Of a stretch of DNA of 64,000 bases, positions 7,627 to 16,417 are shown one piece after another. The notes under the pieces were generated by a model. The model saw only the letters and a list, made by a program, of their open reading frames with translations, did not search any database and was not told the DNA's origin. The stretch's first letter is position 1. Every line of letters begins with the position of its first letter. Both the position numbers and the translations under genes were made by a program. Source of the DNA: Kiloniella litopenaei (GTDB lineage Bacteria; Pseudomonadota; Alphaproteobacteria; Kiloniellales; Kiloniellaceae); contig NZ_LANI01000019.1 in NCBI RefSeq assembly GCF_000982415.1, positions 1-64,000 on the forward strand, given 5' to 3'.

Positions 7627-9254
7627 GTATTTATGGCGCCCTTTATTCTGGCGTGTCCGGGCTCTCGGCTCAAAGTAATGCGATGGGCATGATTTCGGAC
7701 AACATTGCCAATGTGAACACAACTGGCTACAAAGGCGTGAGCGCACGTTTTTCAACGCTGGTTGCACAATCTGCAAGCGAAACACTTTATGCACCAGGCG
7801 GTGTTCGCTCTGCACCTTTGAGAAATATTGATAAACAAGGTCAGTTGCAAGGAACTGCATCTGCAACTGATTTAGCGGTCGCTGGAAAAGGCTTCTTTGT
7901 TGTCGCTGATCGCCCTGGTGGTGTCACAGGCACTCAATACCTATTTACTCGGGCAGGTTCTTTTAGGCCGAACGCCGCGGGTGATCTGGTCAACGCCGGA
8001 GGATATTATCTGCAAGGCTGGCCGATAACCCCGGGCAGTACAACGCCGACAAGTGGCAGTACATTCACAGGCCTTGAAACAATTAATGTTGCTAATCTAA
8101 ATGGAACTGCACGCGCAACGACAAACCTGGAGTTGGCACTCAACTTACCATCAACAGTTCTGCCATCCGAGCAGACTAGTGATGTGGCTATGGAGGTTAA
8201 CCTCAACAGTGCAGCTGTAGCAGGTACAACCCATGACGTAGTAACAACTGTGAACGACCCAACAGGTGTTGCTCAAACAGTGACCTATCGCTGGACAAAG
8301 CTTGCAGCGGCAAATCAATGGACCTTTGAAGCTTTGGCCCCTGCTGGCGGTTCAGTTAACAATGGCGGTCCAACAACAGTCGTTTTTGATCCGGCAACGG
8401 GACGCCCAACATCCGGGTTCCCACCACCCGATCCCCTCTATTCATGGAACAACGGCTCAACAAGTACTATTGATGTCGGCAGCTATGGTAACGCGATCAC
8501 AGAAACAGCCGCCGCGTCTGCATCTACGGCTACACAGTACAACGATCAGTATCTGGCGACCGTCCAAGTGTATGATGATTTGGGTAACACTCACGATATG
8601 CAACTGGCATTCACCAAAACGGCACCGAACGACTGGTCCATGACGGTTCTCAACCCGACCCTGAACGGTGCAACCAGTGGTATTGTTGCAAACTTACCCA
8701 GAACGATACAGTTCTCTGGCGGTGTGCCAAGCTTGATTAATATGCCACCCATTACAATAGATTGGTCTGTTGGTTCTACTGGTGCCACGAACAGCACAAT
8801 TGCACTTGATGCTGGTACGGTTGGCTCTCCCGATGGGATTATCCAGTTTTCTGGGAACTTCATTTTGAACTCCGCCGAACAAGACGGGGTAACATTTGGT
8901 AATTTCCGTGGTGTTTCCGTTAGCGAAGAGGGTGTCGTCACTGCACTGTTTGACAACGGCGAACAACTGGACATTGCCCAAATTCCGCTCGGCATGTTCC
9001 CCAACCCCAACGGGCTTGAGGGAAGAACAGGAAATGCGTATAGCGCAACGGCAGAATCAGGAAACTTCCTGCTCAATCGCCCTAAAATTGGTGGCGCAGG
9101 CCTGATTGCATCATCTTCTCTAGAGGCTTCTAACGTTGACCTTGCCGAAGAATTCACAAAGATGATCGTGACCCAACAGGCTTACTCTGCAAGCTCGAAA
9201 ATCATCACAACTGCAGATGAAATGCTTGACGAGCTTATCAGAATCGCTCGATAA
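7623..9254 (+). CDS. flgE: Flagellar hook protein FlgE
   Basis: Structural subunit of the hook, exported by the flagellar secretion system. The N-terminus (MSIYGALYSGVSGLSAQS, then MGMISDNIANVNTTGYKG) is the flagellar rod/hook consensus. The C-terminus LEASNVDLAEEFTKMIVTQQAYSASSKIITTADEMLDELI matches the FlgE/FlgG C-terminal domain (recognised blocks SNVDLAEEFTKMIVTQQAYS and ADEMLDELI). At 543 aa it has the extended middle domain of alphaproteobacterial hooks. AGGGAGATT just upstream is the ribosome site. A clear terminator follows at 9286-9317, closing the hook unit. Confidence 0.96.
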   Translation: MSIYGALYSGVSGLSAQSNAMGMISDNIANVNTTGYKGVSARFSTLVAQSASETLYAPGGVRSAPLRNIDKQGQLQGTASATDLAVAGKGFFVVADRPGGVTGTQYLFTRAGSFRPNAAGDLVNAGGYYLQGWPITPGSTTPTSGSTFTGLETINVANLNGTARATTNLELALNLPSTVLPSEQTSDVAMEVNLNSAAVAGTTHDVVTTVNDPTGVAQTVTYRWTKLAAANQWTFEALAPAGGSVNNGGPTTVVFDPATGRPTSGFPPPDPLYSWNNGSTSTIDVGSYGNAITETAAASASTATQYNDQYLATVQVYDDLGNTHDMQLAFTKTAPNDWSMTVLNPTLNGATSGIVANLPRTIQFSGGVPSLINMPPITIDWSVGSTGATNSTIALDAGTVGSPDGIIQFSGNFILNSAEQDGVTFGNFRGVSVSEEGVVTALFDNGEQLDIAQIPLGMFPNPNGLEGRTGNAYSATAESGNFLLNRPKIGGAGLIASSSLEASNVDLAEEFTKMIVTQQAYSASSKIITTADEMLDELIRIAR

Positions 9255-9285
9255 AAAATATTAAGTAAAACAAAAAATTATTTTT

Positions 9286-9317
9286 CAGCCATCCAGATTT
9301 GGATGGCTGTTTTTTTG
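9286..9317 (+). terminator. Intrinsic terminator after flgE
   Basis: CAGCCATCCA / TGGATGGCTG form a perfect 10-bp stem with a GATT loop, followed by TTTTTTT. It separates the hook unit from sciP. Confidence 0.92.
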
Positions 9318-9391
9318 TGACTAAAAGTCTGTTTCCAAAGGCAATTTAAATAATACATAAAATTTAAGATAAATTGTCTAAATTATTGATA

Positions 9392-9406
9392 TTAATAGTT
9401 TTTCAA
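9392..9406 (+). promoter_or_regulatory. Near-consensus CtrA box upstream of sciP
   Basis: TTAA-N7-TCAA (one mismatch to TTAA-N7-TTAA) lies about 50-65 bp upstream of the sciP start. In Caulobacter sciP is activated by CtrA, so the site fits, but one mismatch in AT-rich DNA is weak evidence. Confidence 0.35.
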
Positions 9407-9457
9407 TAACCTCCATCTATAAAAGCAGTTCTTATTCGAATTGCTGGAGTAGAAACA

Positions 9458-9763
9458 ATGCCGTCGCGCAATTTAGGTCAGCAGGCGAGTGATGCGGATA
9501 TCAATACACATCCTCTTTCTCTTGATGATCTGCCACCGCCCGAGACAAAAAGGTGGGTCATACGACGCAAAGCACAAGTCGTCGCCGGCGTCAGAAACGG
9601 CGTCATAAGTCTGGACGATGCCTGCAAGCGATACAAACTGTCGTTAGAAGAATTCCTTTCTTGGCAGCGTTTGATTGATAATCATGGATTACGCGGACTG
9701 AGGACAACCCACCTACAAAAATACCGCGTAGAAACCGAACATAAAGAAACACCGAAACATTAA
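9458..9763 (+). CDS. sciP: CtrA inhibitor SciP (DUF1153 family)
   Basis: Small helix-turn-helix protein that binds CtrA and blocks activation of CtrA-dependent promoters in the Caulobacter cell cycle. The segment LPPPETKRWVIRRKAQVVAGV (recognised as DLPPPxTKRWVIRRKAxVV), then a helix ISLDDACKRYKLSLEEFLSWQ and RHGLxGLRTT-like NHGLRGLRTTHLQKYR, is the DUF1153 signature; 101 aa is close to family length. GGAG lies 8 nt before the ATG. It is monocistronic between a terminator (9286-9317) and a hairpin (9827-9857). Its place between hook and basal-body genes fits control of motility during the cell cycle. Confidence 0.93.
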   Translation: MPSRNLGQQASDADINTHPLSLDDLPPPETKRWVIRRKAQVVAGVRNGVISLDDACKRYKLSLEEFLSWQRLIDNHGLRGLRTTHLQKYRVETEHKETPKH

Positions 9764-9826
9764 CCAAGTTACTTATTTTTTTGTCTTCAGACTTAATATT
9801 CTCATAAAAAATAAAATAGTTTTTTT

Positions 9827-9857
9827 AGAGCTTATTGTTTTATTCGCAATAAGCTCT
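9827..9857 (+). terminator. Hairpin downstream of sciP
   Basis: AGAGCTTATTG / CAATAAGCTCT form a perfect 11-bp stem with a 9-nt loop, 60 bp past sciP. Only two T residues follow on the plus strand, so it could equally be an operator-like palindrome upstream of fliF. Confidence 0.5.
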
Positions 9858-9892
9858 TGACTTATATAGATAAAATTTGATTCAATTCACTG

Positions 9893-9945
9893 GGCAATTT
9901 TTTCCCATTACTAGGCAATTTTTTCCTTTGTTAACGTCCTATTTA
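9893..9945 (+). promoter_or_regulatory. Tandem 13-bp direct repeats and CtrA-like box upstream of fliF
   Basis: GGCAATTTTTTCC occurs twice, at 9893-9905 and 9914-9926, exactly 21 bp (two helical turns) apart. Immediately after, at 9931-9945, is TTAA-N7-TTTA, one mismatch from a full CtrA box. The fliF start is about 50 bp further. In Caulobacter the fliF operon is CtrA-controlled; the protein bound by the repeats is unknown. Confidence 0.55.
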
Positions 9946-9991
9946 CCGAATAGCTATAGGTTGGTGTTAGCAGATTTGTATGTGTCTGTAA

Positions 9992-11788
9992 GTGAATAGC
10001 AATAATTCGGATCGTGCGGTAGTGAATACATTCGTTGATACATTGAAGAACCTGGGACCTGTTCGCCTTGGCATTATGGCCGGCGTAGCAGCGGCTATTA
10101 TTGCCTTTTTCATATACCTGACCGGCCGCGTAGCCACCCCGGAAATGGCGTTGCTGTATGCTGATCTTGATACACAGGATGGTGGACAGATTGTCAGTGA
10201 ACTTGAACAGCTTCAAGTACCTTACAAGCTCTCACCTGCTGGCGATGCTGTCTATGTGCCCAGTAACAAGGTGGGGGCAATGCGTGTCGCCATGGCTGAA
10301 AAGGGTCTGCCATCAGGGGGGTCAATCGGATATGAAATTTTTGATCAATCCGAAGCATTAGGCACAACAAGCTTTGTACAAAACATAAATCACCTGCGCG
10401 CCTTGGAAGGTGAGCTTTCACGAACAGTCAAATCTATTAACCGTGTCAAACAAGCACGGGTGCATCTTGTCTTACCTCAACGAGAACTCTTTAGCAGAGA
10501 CAAACAATCACCGTCGGCGTCCGTTGTTGTTACAACCCAAGGCAACAATACACTTGATCGCCAACAGATCCTTTCCATACAGCATCTGATCTCAGCCGCT
10601 GTACCCGGCATGAAACCGCTGAATGTTTCCATCATTGATGACAAAGGAAACCTTTTGGCGCGTGGTGGCGAAGAAGGGGATTTAGACCAACTTACCAGTA
10701 CCGCTGACGAACGCCGTGTGGCCTATGAAACTCGGTTAATGCGAACAGTCGAAGAGTTACTTGAACGGTATGTAGGCCGTGGGAATGCCCAGGTTCAAAT
10801 TTCAGCCGAGATGGATTTTGACCGAGTAACAGAAAATTCAGAAACTTTTGACCCGGATGGCCAAGTCGTTCTTTCTACCCAGACGGTTGAGGAAAGCGCG
10901 AACGAAGCTGACAATGCTGGCAACGAAGGCATAACAGTTGGCAACAATCTTCCCGATGCCAATCTCGGACAGCTAGGCGGCGCATCAGGCAGTCAAAGCA
11001 ACAGTTCGCGACTGGAGGAAACGGTCAACTTCGAAAACTCTAAAATCATTAAAACACGTATCCGCGAAACTGGTGCAGTAAGACGCTTGTCAGTCGCCGT
11101 CATCATCAACGACATAACCGAGGTTAATGAAGAAGGTGTAAGAACCTTTACAAGCCGAAGCGAAGAAGATCTTGCTCAACTTGGTGCCATTGTCAGATCT
11201 GCTGTGGGCTTTGATGAAAGCCGCGGTGACACAGTCGAGGTTGCTAATTTCCGATTTGCAGAACTAGATCCACTTCTTCTGCCTGAAGAAGGTGTTCTTG
11301 GCATGGATAAAGAAGATATGATGCGTTTTGCAGAACTCTTTATCCTGGGTGTTGTTGCCATTCTTATCCTTCTTTTGGTTGTTCGTCCCCTTGTAACACG
11401 TGTCATAGATGGCGATTTCGCCCCTGTCGGTGATGGCGATGGTGGCGGCACCATTACAGTTCCCGGCCCTGATGGACGGCCTATGGTCATGGCTGTCCCC
11501 GCTGGTGGCGCAGGGGCTCCGGGTGCAACGATGATACCTGGCATGCCAGCGCAGATCGGTGCCGATGGCACACCTTTGCTTACCTCTACTGCAGGTGGAA
11601 CCGACGAGGCCGGTCTTCCGACAGAAGCAGGTGGCGTTAACAATGAAATCGAACAAATGATCGACATGAACAAGGTCGAAGGACGTGTCCGTGCTTCTTC
11701 CCTAAACAAGATCGGTGAAATCGTTGAAAAGCATCCTGAAGAAGCCGTACAAATTTTGCGCGGATGGCTATATCAGGAAGGCAAGTAA
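9992..11788 (+). CDS. fliF: Flagellar MS-ring protein FliF
   Basis: Builds the membrane-embedded MS ring on which the motor and export apparatus assemble. A first transmembrane helix lies near residues 26-45 (LGIMAGVAAAIIAFFIYL), followed by the YscJ/FliF periplasmic domains (TPEMALLYADLDTQDGG, KQARVHLVLPQRELFSR). A second transmembrane helix lies near residue 447-467 (FAELFILGVVAILILLLVV). The C-terminus (EEAVQILRGWLYQ) is the FliG-binding tail; 598 aa is typical. The start is GTG at 9992 without a clear ribosome site; a GTG at 10022 would remove ten poorly conserved residues. It begins the fliFGHN-motA-flbD-flhAFG run. Confidence 0.95.
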   Translation: MNSNNSDRAVVNTFVDTLKNLGPVRLGIMAGVAAAIIAFFIYLTGRVATPEMALLYADLDTQDGGQIVSELEQLQVPYKLSPAGDAVYVPSNKVGAMRVAMAEKGLPSGGSIGYEIFDQSEALGTTSFVQNINHLRALEGELSRTVKSINRVKQARVHLVLPQRELFSRDKQSPSASVVVTTQGNNTLDRQQILSIQHLISAAVPGMKPLNVSIIDDKGNLLARGGEEGDLDQLTSTADERRVAYETRLMRTVEELLERYVGRGNAQVQISAEMDFDRVTENSETFDPDGQVVLSTQTVEESANEADNAGNEGITVGNNLPDANLGQLGGASGSQSNSSRLEETVNFENSKIIKTRIRETGAVRRLSVAVIINDITEVNEEGVRTFTSRSEEDLAQLGAIVRSAVGFDESRGDTVEVANFRFAELDPLLLPEEGVLGMDKEDMMRFAELFILGVVAILILLLVVRPLVTRVIDGDFAPVGDGDGGGTITVPGPDGRPMVMAVPAGGAGAPGATMIPGMPAQIGADGTPLLTSTAGGTDEAGLPTEAGGVNNEIEQMIDMNKVEGRVRASSLNKIGEIVEKHPEEAVQILRGWLYQEGK

Positions 11789-11830
11789 TACCTTAACAAT
11801 CCGAAATGATCACAGGTAAGAGTAACAAGT

Positions 11831-12841
11831 ATGCGTGACGATTATAGAACAATGACAGGCCCCGAGAAGGCAGCCCTTCTGGTAATGGCACTGGGCGAAG
11901 CGCAGACAGCTCAACTTTTCGCGCTCATGGAAGATGATGAAATCCGTGAGCTATCCCAGATCATGGCAACCCTCGGTACTGTCAGCGCCCAATTGATTGA
12001 ACGTTTACTTGTCGAATTTGCTGATCAAATTTCGACCACAGGTACTATTGTTGGTAGTTACGACAGTACAGAACGTCTGTTGATGAAGGTCTTGGACAAA
12101 GACCGTGTCGACACCATCATGGAAGAGATCCGCGGTCCCGCTGGCCGTACCATGTGGGAAAAGCTTGCCAATGTTAATGAAAATGTTCTTGCGAATTATC
12201 TAAAAAATGAATACCCGCAGACTGTTGCAGTTATTCTCTCCAAAGTGAAACCTGAACACGCTTCACGGGTTCTTGGGCTTCTTCCGGAACCTTTCGCTAT
12301 GGAAGTTGTTATGCGTATGTTGCGGATGGAAGCCGTTCAAAAAGACGTTCTGGACGATGTTGAAAGAACACTCCGCAATGAATTCATGTCTAACCTGGCC
12401 CGAACCAACAGGCGTGATTCGCATGAAATGATGGCTGACATCTTCAACTTTCTGGACCGGAATGTTGAAAGTCGCTTTATGAATGCCTTGGAAGAACGAA
12501 ACAAAGATTCTGCCGAACGGATCAAGGCATTGATGTTTACCTTTGAAGATCTCGGAAATTTAGATCCTGGTGGCGTTCAAACATTGTTGAGTGCAGCCGA
12601 AAAAGACAAATTGGCGATTGCTCTGAAAGGATCTTCGGAATCGCTAAGAGACCTATTCTTCACAAACATGTCTGAGCGTGCCGCAAAGATTATGAAAGAA
12701 GACATGCAGGCAATGGGACCAATTCGTCTTAAAGATGTCGACGAAGCTCAAATGTATATGGTCACCATCGCGAAAGACCTTGCTGAAAAAGGTGAAATCG
12801 TCATGGCCGACTCAAAAGGCGAAGACGAGTTGGTGTATTAG
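11831..12841 (+). CDS. fliG: Flagellar motor switch protein FliG
   Basis: C-ring protein that links FliF to the switch and touches the stator to make torque. N-terminal [21 protein letters not shown], middle [22 protein letters not shown] and the C-terminal torque helix region [19 protein letters not shown] are FliG hallmarks; 336 aa is normal length. The gene follows fliF by 42 bp, and the fliH start comes 9 bp after its stop. No fliM is present next to fliN here, so that switch component must be encoded elsewhere. Confidence 0.96.
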   Translation: MRDDYRTMTGPEKAALLVMALGEAQTAQLFALMEDDEIRELSQIMATLGTVSAQLIERLLVEFADQISTTGTIVGSYDSTERLLMKVLDKDRVDTIMEEIRGPAGRTMWEKLANVNENVLANYLKNEYPQTVAVILSKVKPEHASRVLGLLPEPFAMEVVMRMLRMEAVQKDVLDDVERTLRNEFMSNLARTNRRDSHEMMADIFNFLDRNVESRFMNALEERNKDSAERIKALMFTFEDLGNLDPGGVQTLLSAAEKDKLAIALKGSSESLRDLFFTNMSERAAKIMKEDMQAMGPIRLKDVDEAQMYMVTIAKDLAEKGEIVMADSKGEDELVY

Positions 12842-12850
12842 GAGCAGTAG

Positions 12851-13666
12851 GTGGTGGCGAGTTCGACGCAAAAATTCCTTTTTGACACCTCGTTTGAAGG
12901 TCGAGACGATCCGGCTAAAAACAAGGCACAGCAAAGTTCTGCCAACAGCTTTTCTGATTTTATGGGCAATTCAGCGCCCCCTCCCCCTGATGTGGAAGAA
13001 ACAATAGAACCAGAAGAAGCCCCGTTACCAGAAGGTGCTATTTCTGCAGAAAATCTGGAATTGGAAAAACAGACAGCCTATGCCGAAGGTTTTGCCGCGG
13101 GTCAAATAGATGCTCAAAATCATGCCGATGAAACAGCCAACGCCCAGATCGCACAATCAATTAATCAAATAACGCAACAATTACAGGCCCTTCAAACAGC
13201 TCAACAATCTCAAGTACAAGACCTTCAAAGCGTATCGATGGAGGTCGTGCTCACGGCAATCAAGAAACTTTTCCCAAGCTTGGTGGACAATACCTCTCTT
13301 GACGAAATCATTCTTGTTTTCCGTGAATGCCTTGACCGTTTACCACAAGAACCAAGACTGGTTATCCGTGTTTCCGATACAACACTGGATGACGTACAGG
13401 AAAAACTGGAACAGGTTGCCAAACAAAGTGGTTTTAATGGCCATCTGGTATTCTTGTCAGAGCCAGGCATGATGGCAGGCGATGTTCGTGTCGAATGGGC
13501 CGAGGGTGGCGCAGAACGGACAGCAACAGAATTATTAGAAGAAATAGAAACTATTATTAATCGAGCAATAACCAATTTCTCACTGCCCGGGGCTGCCGGG
13601 AAAACCAGTACATCGCCAAATACTGATAGTTTGGCAGATGTACCAACCAATGAGATGACACAATGA
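12851..13666 (+). CDS. fliH: Flagellar assembly protein FliH
   Basis: Cytoplasmic stator-like partner of the export ATPase FliI. The N-terminus is Pro/Glu-rich and disordered. A central GFAAGQIDAQN segment and a long Gln-rich helix (about residues 90-125) precede a C-terminal domain with EVVLTAIKKLFPSLV and PRLVIRVSDTTLDDV, matching FliH/HrpE family order. GTG start with GGAG 8-11 nt upstream. Its 3' end overlaps fliN by 4 bp (ATGA). FliI and FliJ, its partners, lie 14 kb away at 27146-29004. Sequence similarity in this family is always low, so position adds much of the confidence. Confidence 0.85.
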   Translation: MVASSTQKFLFDTSFEGRDDPAKNKAQQSSANSFSDFMGNSAPPPPDVEETIEPEEAPLPEGAISAENLELEKQTAYAEGFAAGQIDAQNHADETANAQIAQSINQITQQLQALQTAQQSQVQDLQSVSMEVVLTAIKKLFPSLVDNTSLDEIILVFRECLDRLPQEPRLVIRVSDTTLDDVQEKLEQVAKQSGFNGHLVFLSEPGMMAGDVRVEWAEGGAERTATELLEEIETIINRAITNFSLPGAAGKTSTSPNTDSLADVPTNEMTQ

Positions 13667-14028
13667 ACGAAGAAGACGACACACCAAATGCAGCGGATGA
13701 CGCGTTTCCGTCTATGCCTGATATGCCAGAGATGGAAGACGATTCAGCGATGCCGGAACCAGGTGGACGCCCACCAACCAATGCCAAAGAACTGGAAGCT
13801 GTTTACGATATTCCTGTACAGGTTTCTGCCATTCTGGGAAAAGCCAACATGCAGGTCAGCCAGCTTCTTAAATTAGGACGTGGTGCTGTTATTGAACTCG
13901 ACCGCAAAGTTGGCGAAGCCATTGATATCTATGTGAATAACAGATTGGTTGCGCGTGGTGAGGTTGTTGTTGTTGAAAATCGCCTTGGTGTGACAATGAC
14001 AGAGATCATCAAAATGGACCGTAACTAG
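13663..14028 (+). CDS. fliN: Flagellar motor switch protein FliN
   Basis: C-ring switch component of the SpoA family. After an acidic N-terminal stretch of about 40 residues, the SpoA domain starts at VYDIPVQVSAILGKANMQVSQLLKLGRGAVIELDR (recognised blocks VYDIPVQVSAILGK and LLKLGRGAVIELD) and ends VVVENRLGVTMTEII, both diagnostic. 121 aa. Its ATG overlaps the fliH stop (ATGA), so translation is probably coupled. Confidence 0.96.
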   Translation: MNEEDDTPNAADDAFPSMPDMPEMEDDSAMPEPGGRPPTNAKELEAVYDIPVQVSAILGKANMQVSQLLKLGRGAVIELDRKVGEAIDIYVNNRLVARGEVVVVENRLGVTMTEIIKMDRN

Positions 14029-14053
14029 AGCTACTTGGGATACGAGCTGAAAC

Positions 14054-14893
14054 ATGGCAAATACATCTCAAACGCGCGCAACAGAAGGAACACAAGTTCC
14101 CAGTCGCCCGCAGTCCAATGCAACGGTTGACTATGCAACACTTTGCGGTGTTGCAGGTGCGTTTTTGATCATCATTACAGCAATGATTTTGGGGGGCTCC
14201 CCTGGATCATTCTTTAATTTGCCGGCAATTCTTATTGTGATCGGTGGTACGTTTCTGGTGACAACGATCTCCTTCACCTTTGATGAAGTAAGCAGGTCAC
14301 AAAGAACAATGCTACGAGCCGCATTGTATCAGGCGGAAACACCCGGGAACGCAGCTCTTCAAGTTCTCTTCCTTGCGGATCAAGCGCGCCGGAACAGTAT
14401 ACTGTCACTACAAAAGCACCTGAAAGATATTCAAAACAGCGGCTTTTTACACCGAGCAACAGAAATGTTGGTTGATGGCATTGCACCGGAACAACTAGAA
14501 GCGGTTTTGGAACAACAACTTATTGCGACACAAAACCGTCACCAACGTTCCGCCAACATCCTAAGACGCGCTGGTGAAGTCGCCCCGGCCATGGGTCTCA
14601 TCGGAACCCTTGTTGGTTTGGTACAGATGCTGAGTAACTTAGAAGACCCGAGCACCATCGGCCCCAGTATGGCTGTGGCTCTTCTCACGACCTTCTATGG
14701 TGCCATTCTTTCAAACATGGTTTTCCATCCACTGGCAGCAAAACTGGAAAGAATTTCGCAAACGGAAGCGATCGTAAACCAAATCTATACCATTGGAATT
14801 TGTTCCGTTTGCAAGCACGAAAATCCGAGACGTTTAGAGATTATGTTGAACACTATTCTCTCTCCGGACCAGAGAGTGAATTATTTTGATTAA
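14054..14893 (+). CDS. motA: Flagellar motor stator protein MotA/PomA type
   Basis: Inner-membrane proton- or sodium-channel subunit of the stator. Four membrane segments are visible: CGVAGAFLIIITAMILGG (about 33-50), LPAILIVIGGTFLVTTISF (about 56-74), VAPAMGLIGTLVGLVQML (about 177-194) and SMAVALLTTFYGAILSNMVF (about 206-225). The third and fourth carry the MotA/TolQ/ExbB motif GLIGTLVGLVQML plus GPSMAVALLTTFYG. A 30-residue polar N-terminal extension precedes the first helix. The PomA-like pattern may mean sodium coupling, but ion choice cannot be read. No motB/pomB follows; flbD comes next, after a small hairpin (14894-14915). Confidence 0.9.
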   Translation: MANTSQTRATEGTQVPSRPQSNATVDYATLCGVAGAFLIIITAMILGGSPGSFFNLPAILIVIGGTFLVTTISFTFDEVSRSQRTMLRAALYQAETPGNAALQVLFLADQARRNSILSLQKHLKDIQNSGFLHRATEMLVDGIAPEQLEAVLEQQLIATQNRHQRSANILRRAGEVAPAMGLIGTLVGLVQMLSNLEDPSTIGPSMAVALLTTFYGAILSNMVFHPLAAKLERISQTEAIVNQIYTIGICSVCKHENPRRLEIMLNTILSPDQRVNYFD

Positions 14894-14915
14894 GACGGTT
14901 TCAAACATAACCGTC
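14894..14915 (+). other. Intercistronic hairpin between motA and flbD
   Basis: GACGGTT / AACCGTC with an 8-nt loop fills the gap just after the motA stop. There is no T-run, so it is more likely an mRNA processing or stability element than a terminator. Confidence 0.45.
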
Positions 14916-14932
14916 GACCAGGAGAGTAAGTT

Positions 14933-16390
14933 ATGCGACTACTAATTGTTGGTTCGCTAGAAGGACATATGATCACTGCCGGCAAAATTGCCTTTGAAAA
15001 AGGCGCCAAAGTGGCAACCGTTGATGACGTTGATCAGGCTATGGCCTCTTTACGTACAGGTAATGGTGCTGATTTGCTAATGGTCGATATCGGATTGGAT
15101 ATTGATAAGCTATGTAAGCATCTCGATGCTGAACGCTTTTCTGTACCCGTGATTGCCTGTGGCATTGGCACACAGCCATCAAAGGCTGGTGATGCAATTA
15201 GATCAGGTGCAAAAGAGTATATTCCTCTCCCCCCTGATGCAGAACTGATCGCGGCAGTTTTAGCCGCAGTTACAGAAGAAACCACATCTCTGATCTATAA
15301 AGATCCTGCAACTGCAGCAGTCCTAAAGCTGGCTGAACAGATCGCTCCATCAGATGCTTCGGTTTTAGTCACAGGCGAAAGCGGTACAGGTAAAGAAGTG
15401 ATGTCCCGGTACCTGCATTCAAAATCGAAGCGCGCAAAGAAAAATTTTATTTCAGTAAACTGTGCCGCTATTCCGGAAAATCTCTTGGAATCAGAACTTT
15501 TCGGACATGAAAAAGGTGCTTTTACTGGCGCAATATCCCGTCGGATTGGGAAGTTTGAAGAGGCAAATGGTGGGACCCTCTTGCTTGACGAAATTTCTGA
15601 AATGCATCCTCGTCTACAGGCAAAACTACTAAGAGCAGTACAAGAGCGTGAGATTGACCGTGTCGGAGGCAATCAACCGATTAAAGTTGATATCAGATTG
15701 CTCGCAACATCAAACAGAGACCTGGAAGAAGAAGTCAAAAAGGGCAACTTCCGGGAAGATCTTTATTTCCGATTGAATGTGGTCACCATAGAAATGCCAT
15801 CACTACGGGACCGCCCATTAGACATTGAAATTCTGGCCGGTCATTTCCTTGGAAAATATGCGGAATCCAACGGGGTCGCAAAGCCCGCGATAACACCCGA
15901 AGCCATGGCTCAACTTATGCAGCACCACTGGCGGGGCAATGTACGGGAATTGGAAAACACAATGCACAGGGCCGTGCTTTTATCCCGAGACAATCTTGTT
16001 GGCCCCGAAGCCATTATGCTGACCGGATCCAGCTTTGCCCCAGCGGCGGCAGCCCAAACAGTTGTTACACAAGCGCCCACGAGCACAGCAGCGGCCCAGG
16101 CTTATGGCGGCGGAGCATCGCAAACACCTTCCCAGCCTGTTTCGCCAAGTGTCGGTGATTCAAATAATACACAGACCGATGAGAAACTTGTCGGTAGAAC
16201 TGTCGCAGATGTTGAGAAAGATCTGATTCTGAATACTCTGGAACATTGTTTGGGGAACAGAACACATGCAGCCAATATTCTGGGTATTTCCATCAGAACA
16301 CTTCGAAACAAGCTAAAGCTTTACAGCGAAGACGGAACTGAAATCACCAGTCCGGGCAATATCAGTGAACACTTGAGCCCTTCGGTTTGA
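14933..16390 (+). CDS. flbD: Sigma-54-dependent flagellar regulator FlbD
   Basis: Transcription activator of sigma-54 flagellar promoters. Residues 1-120 form a receiver-like domain (MRLLIVGSLEGHMITAGKIAF, LLMVDIGLD) lacking the usual acidic pair at its start, as in Caulobacter FlbD. Residues about 145-375 are the AAA+ domain with Walker A GESGTGKE, the sigma-54 contact loop ESELFGHEKGAFTGA and the arginine-finger region VRELENTMHRAVLLSR. The C-terminus (DVEKDLILNTLEHCLGNRT then HAANILGISIRTLRNKL) is a Fis-type DNA-binding helix-turn-helix. At least two sigma-54 promoters occur in the window (3505-3520, 4804-4819). AGGAGAG lies 7 nt upstream of the ATG. Confidence 0.95.
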   Translation: MRLLIVGSLEGHMITAGKIAFEKGAKVATVDDVDQAMASLRTGNGADLLMVDIGLDIDKLCKHLDAERFSVPVIACGIGTQPSKAGDAIRSGAKEYIPLPPDAELIAAVLAAVTEETTSLIYKDPATAAVLKLAEQIAPSDASVLVTGESGTGKEVMSRYLHSKSKRAKKNFISVNCAAIPENLLESELFGHEKGAFTGAISRRIGKFEEANGGTLLLDEISEMHPRLQAKLLRAVQEREIDRVGGNQPIKVDIRLLATSNRDLEEEVKKGNFREDLYFRLNVVTIEMPSLRDRPLDIEILAGHFLGKYAESNGVAKPAITPEAMAQLMQHHWRGNVRELENTMHRAVLLSRDNLVGPEAIMLTGSSFAPAAAAQTVVTQAPTSTAAAQAYGGGASQTPSQPVSPSVGDSNNTQTDEKLVGRTVADVEKDLILNTLEHCLGNRTHAANILGISIRTLRNKLKLYSEDGTEITSPGNISEHLSPSV

Positions 16391-16417
16391 GTTATATAGA
16401 CAGTATCAGAGTACAGT

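Noticed and set aside
8591-9157. Long reverse-strand frame opposite flgE
   Set aside because: Shadow of flgE coding; no family resemblance.
11176-11709. Long reverse-strand frame opposite fliF (178 codons)
   Set aside because: Low-complexity Pro/Ser translation that mirrors the codon bias of fliF, no ribosome site, and fliF is certain.
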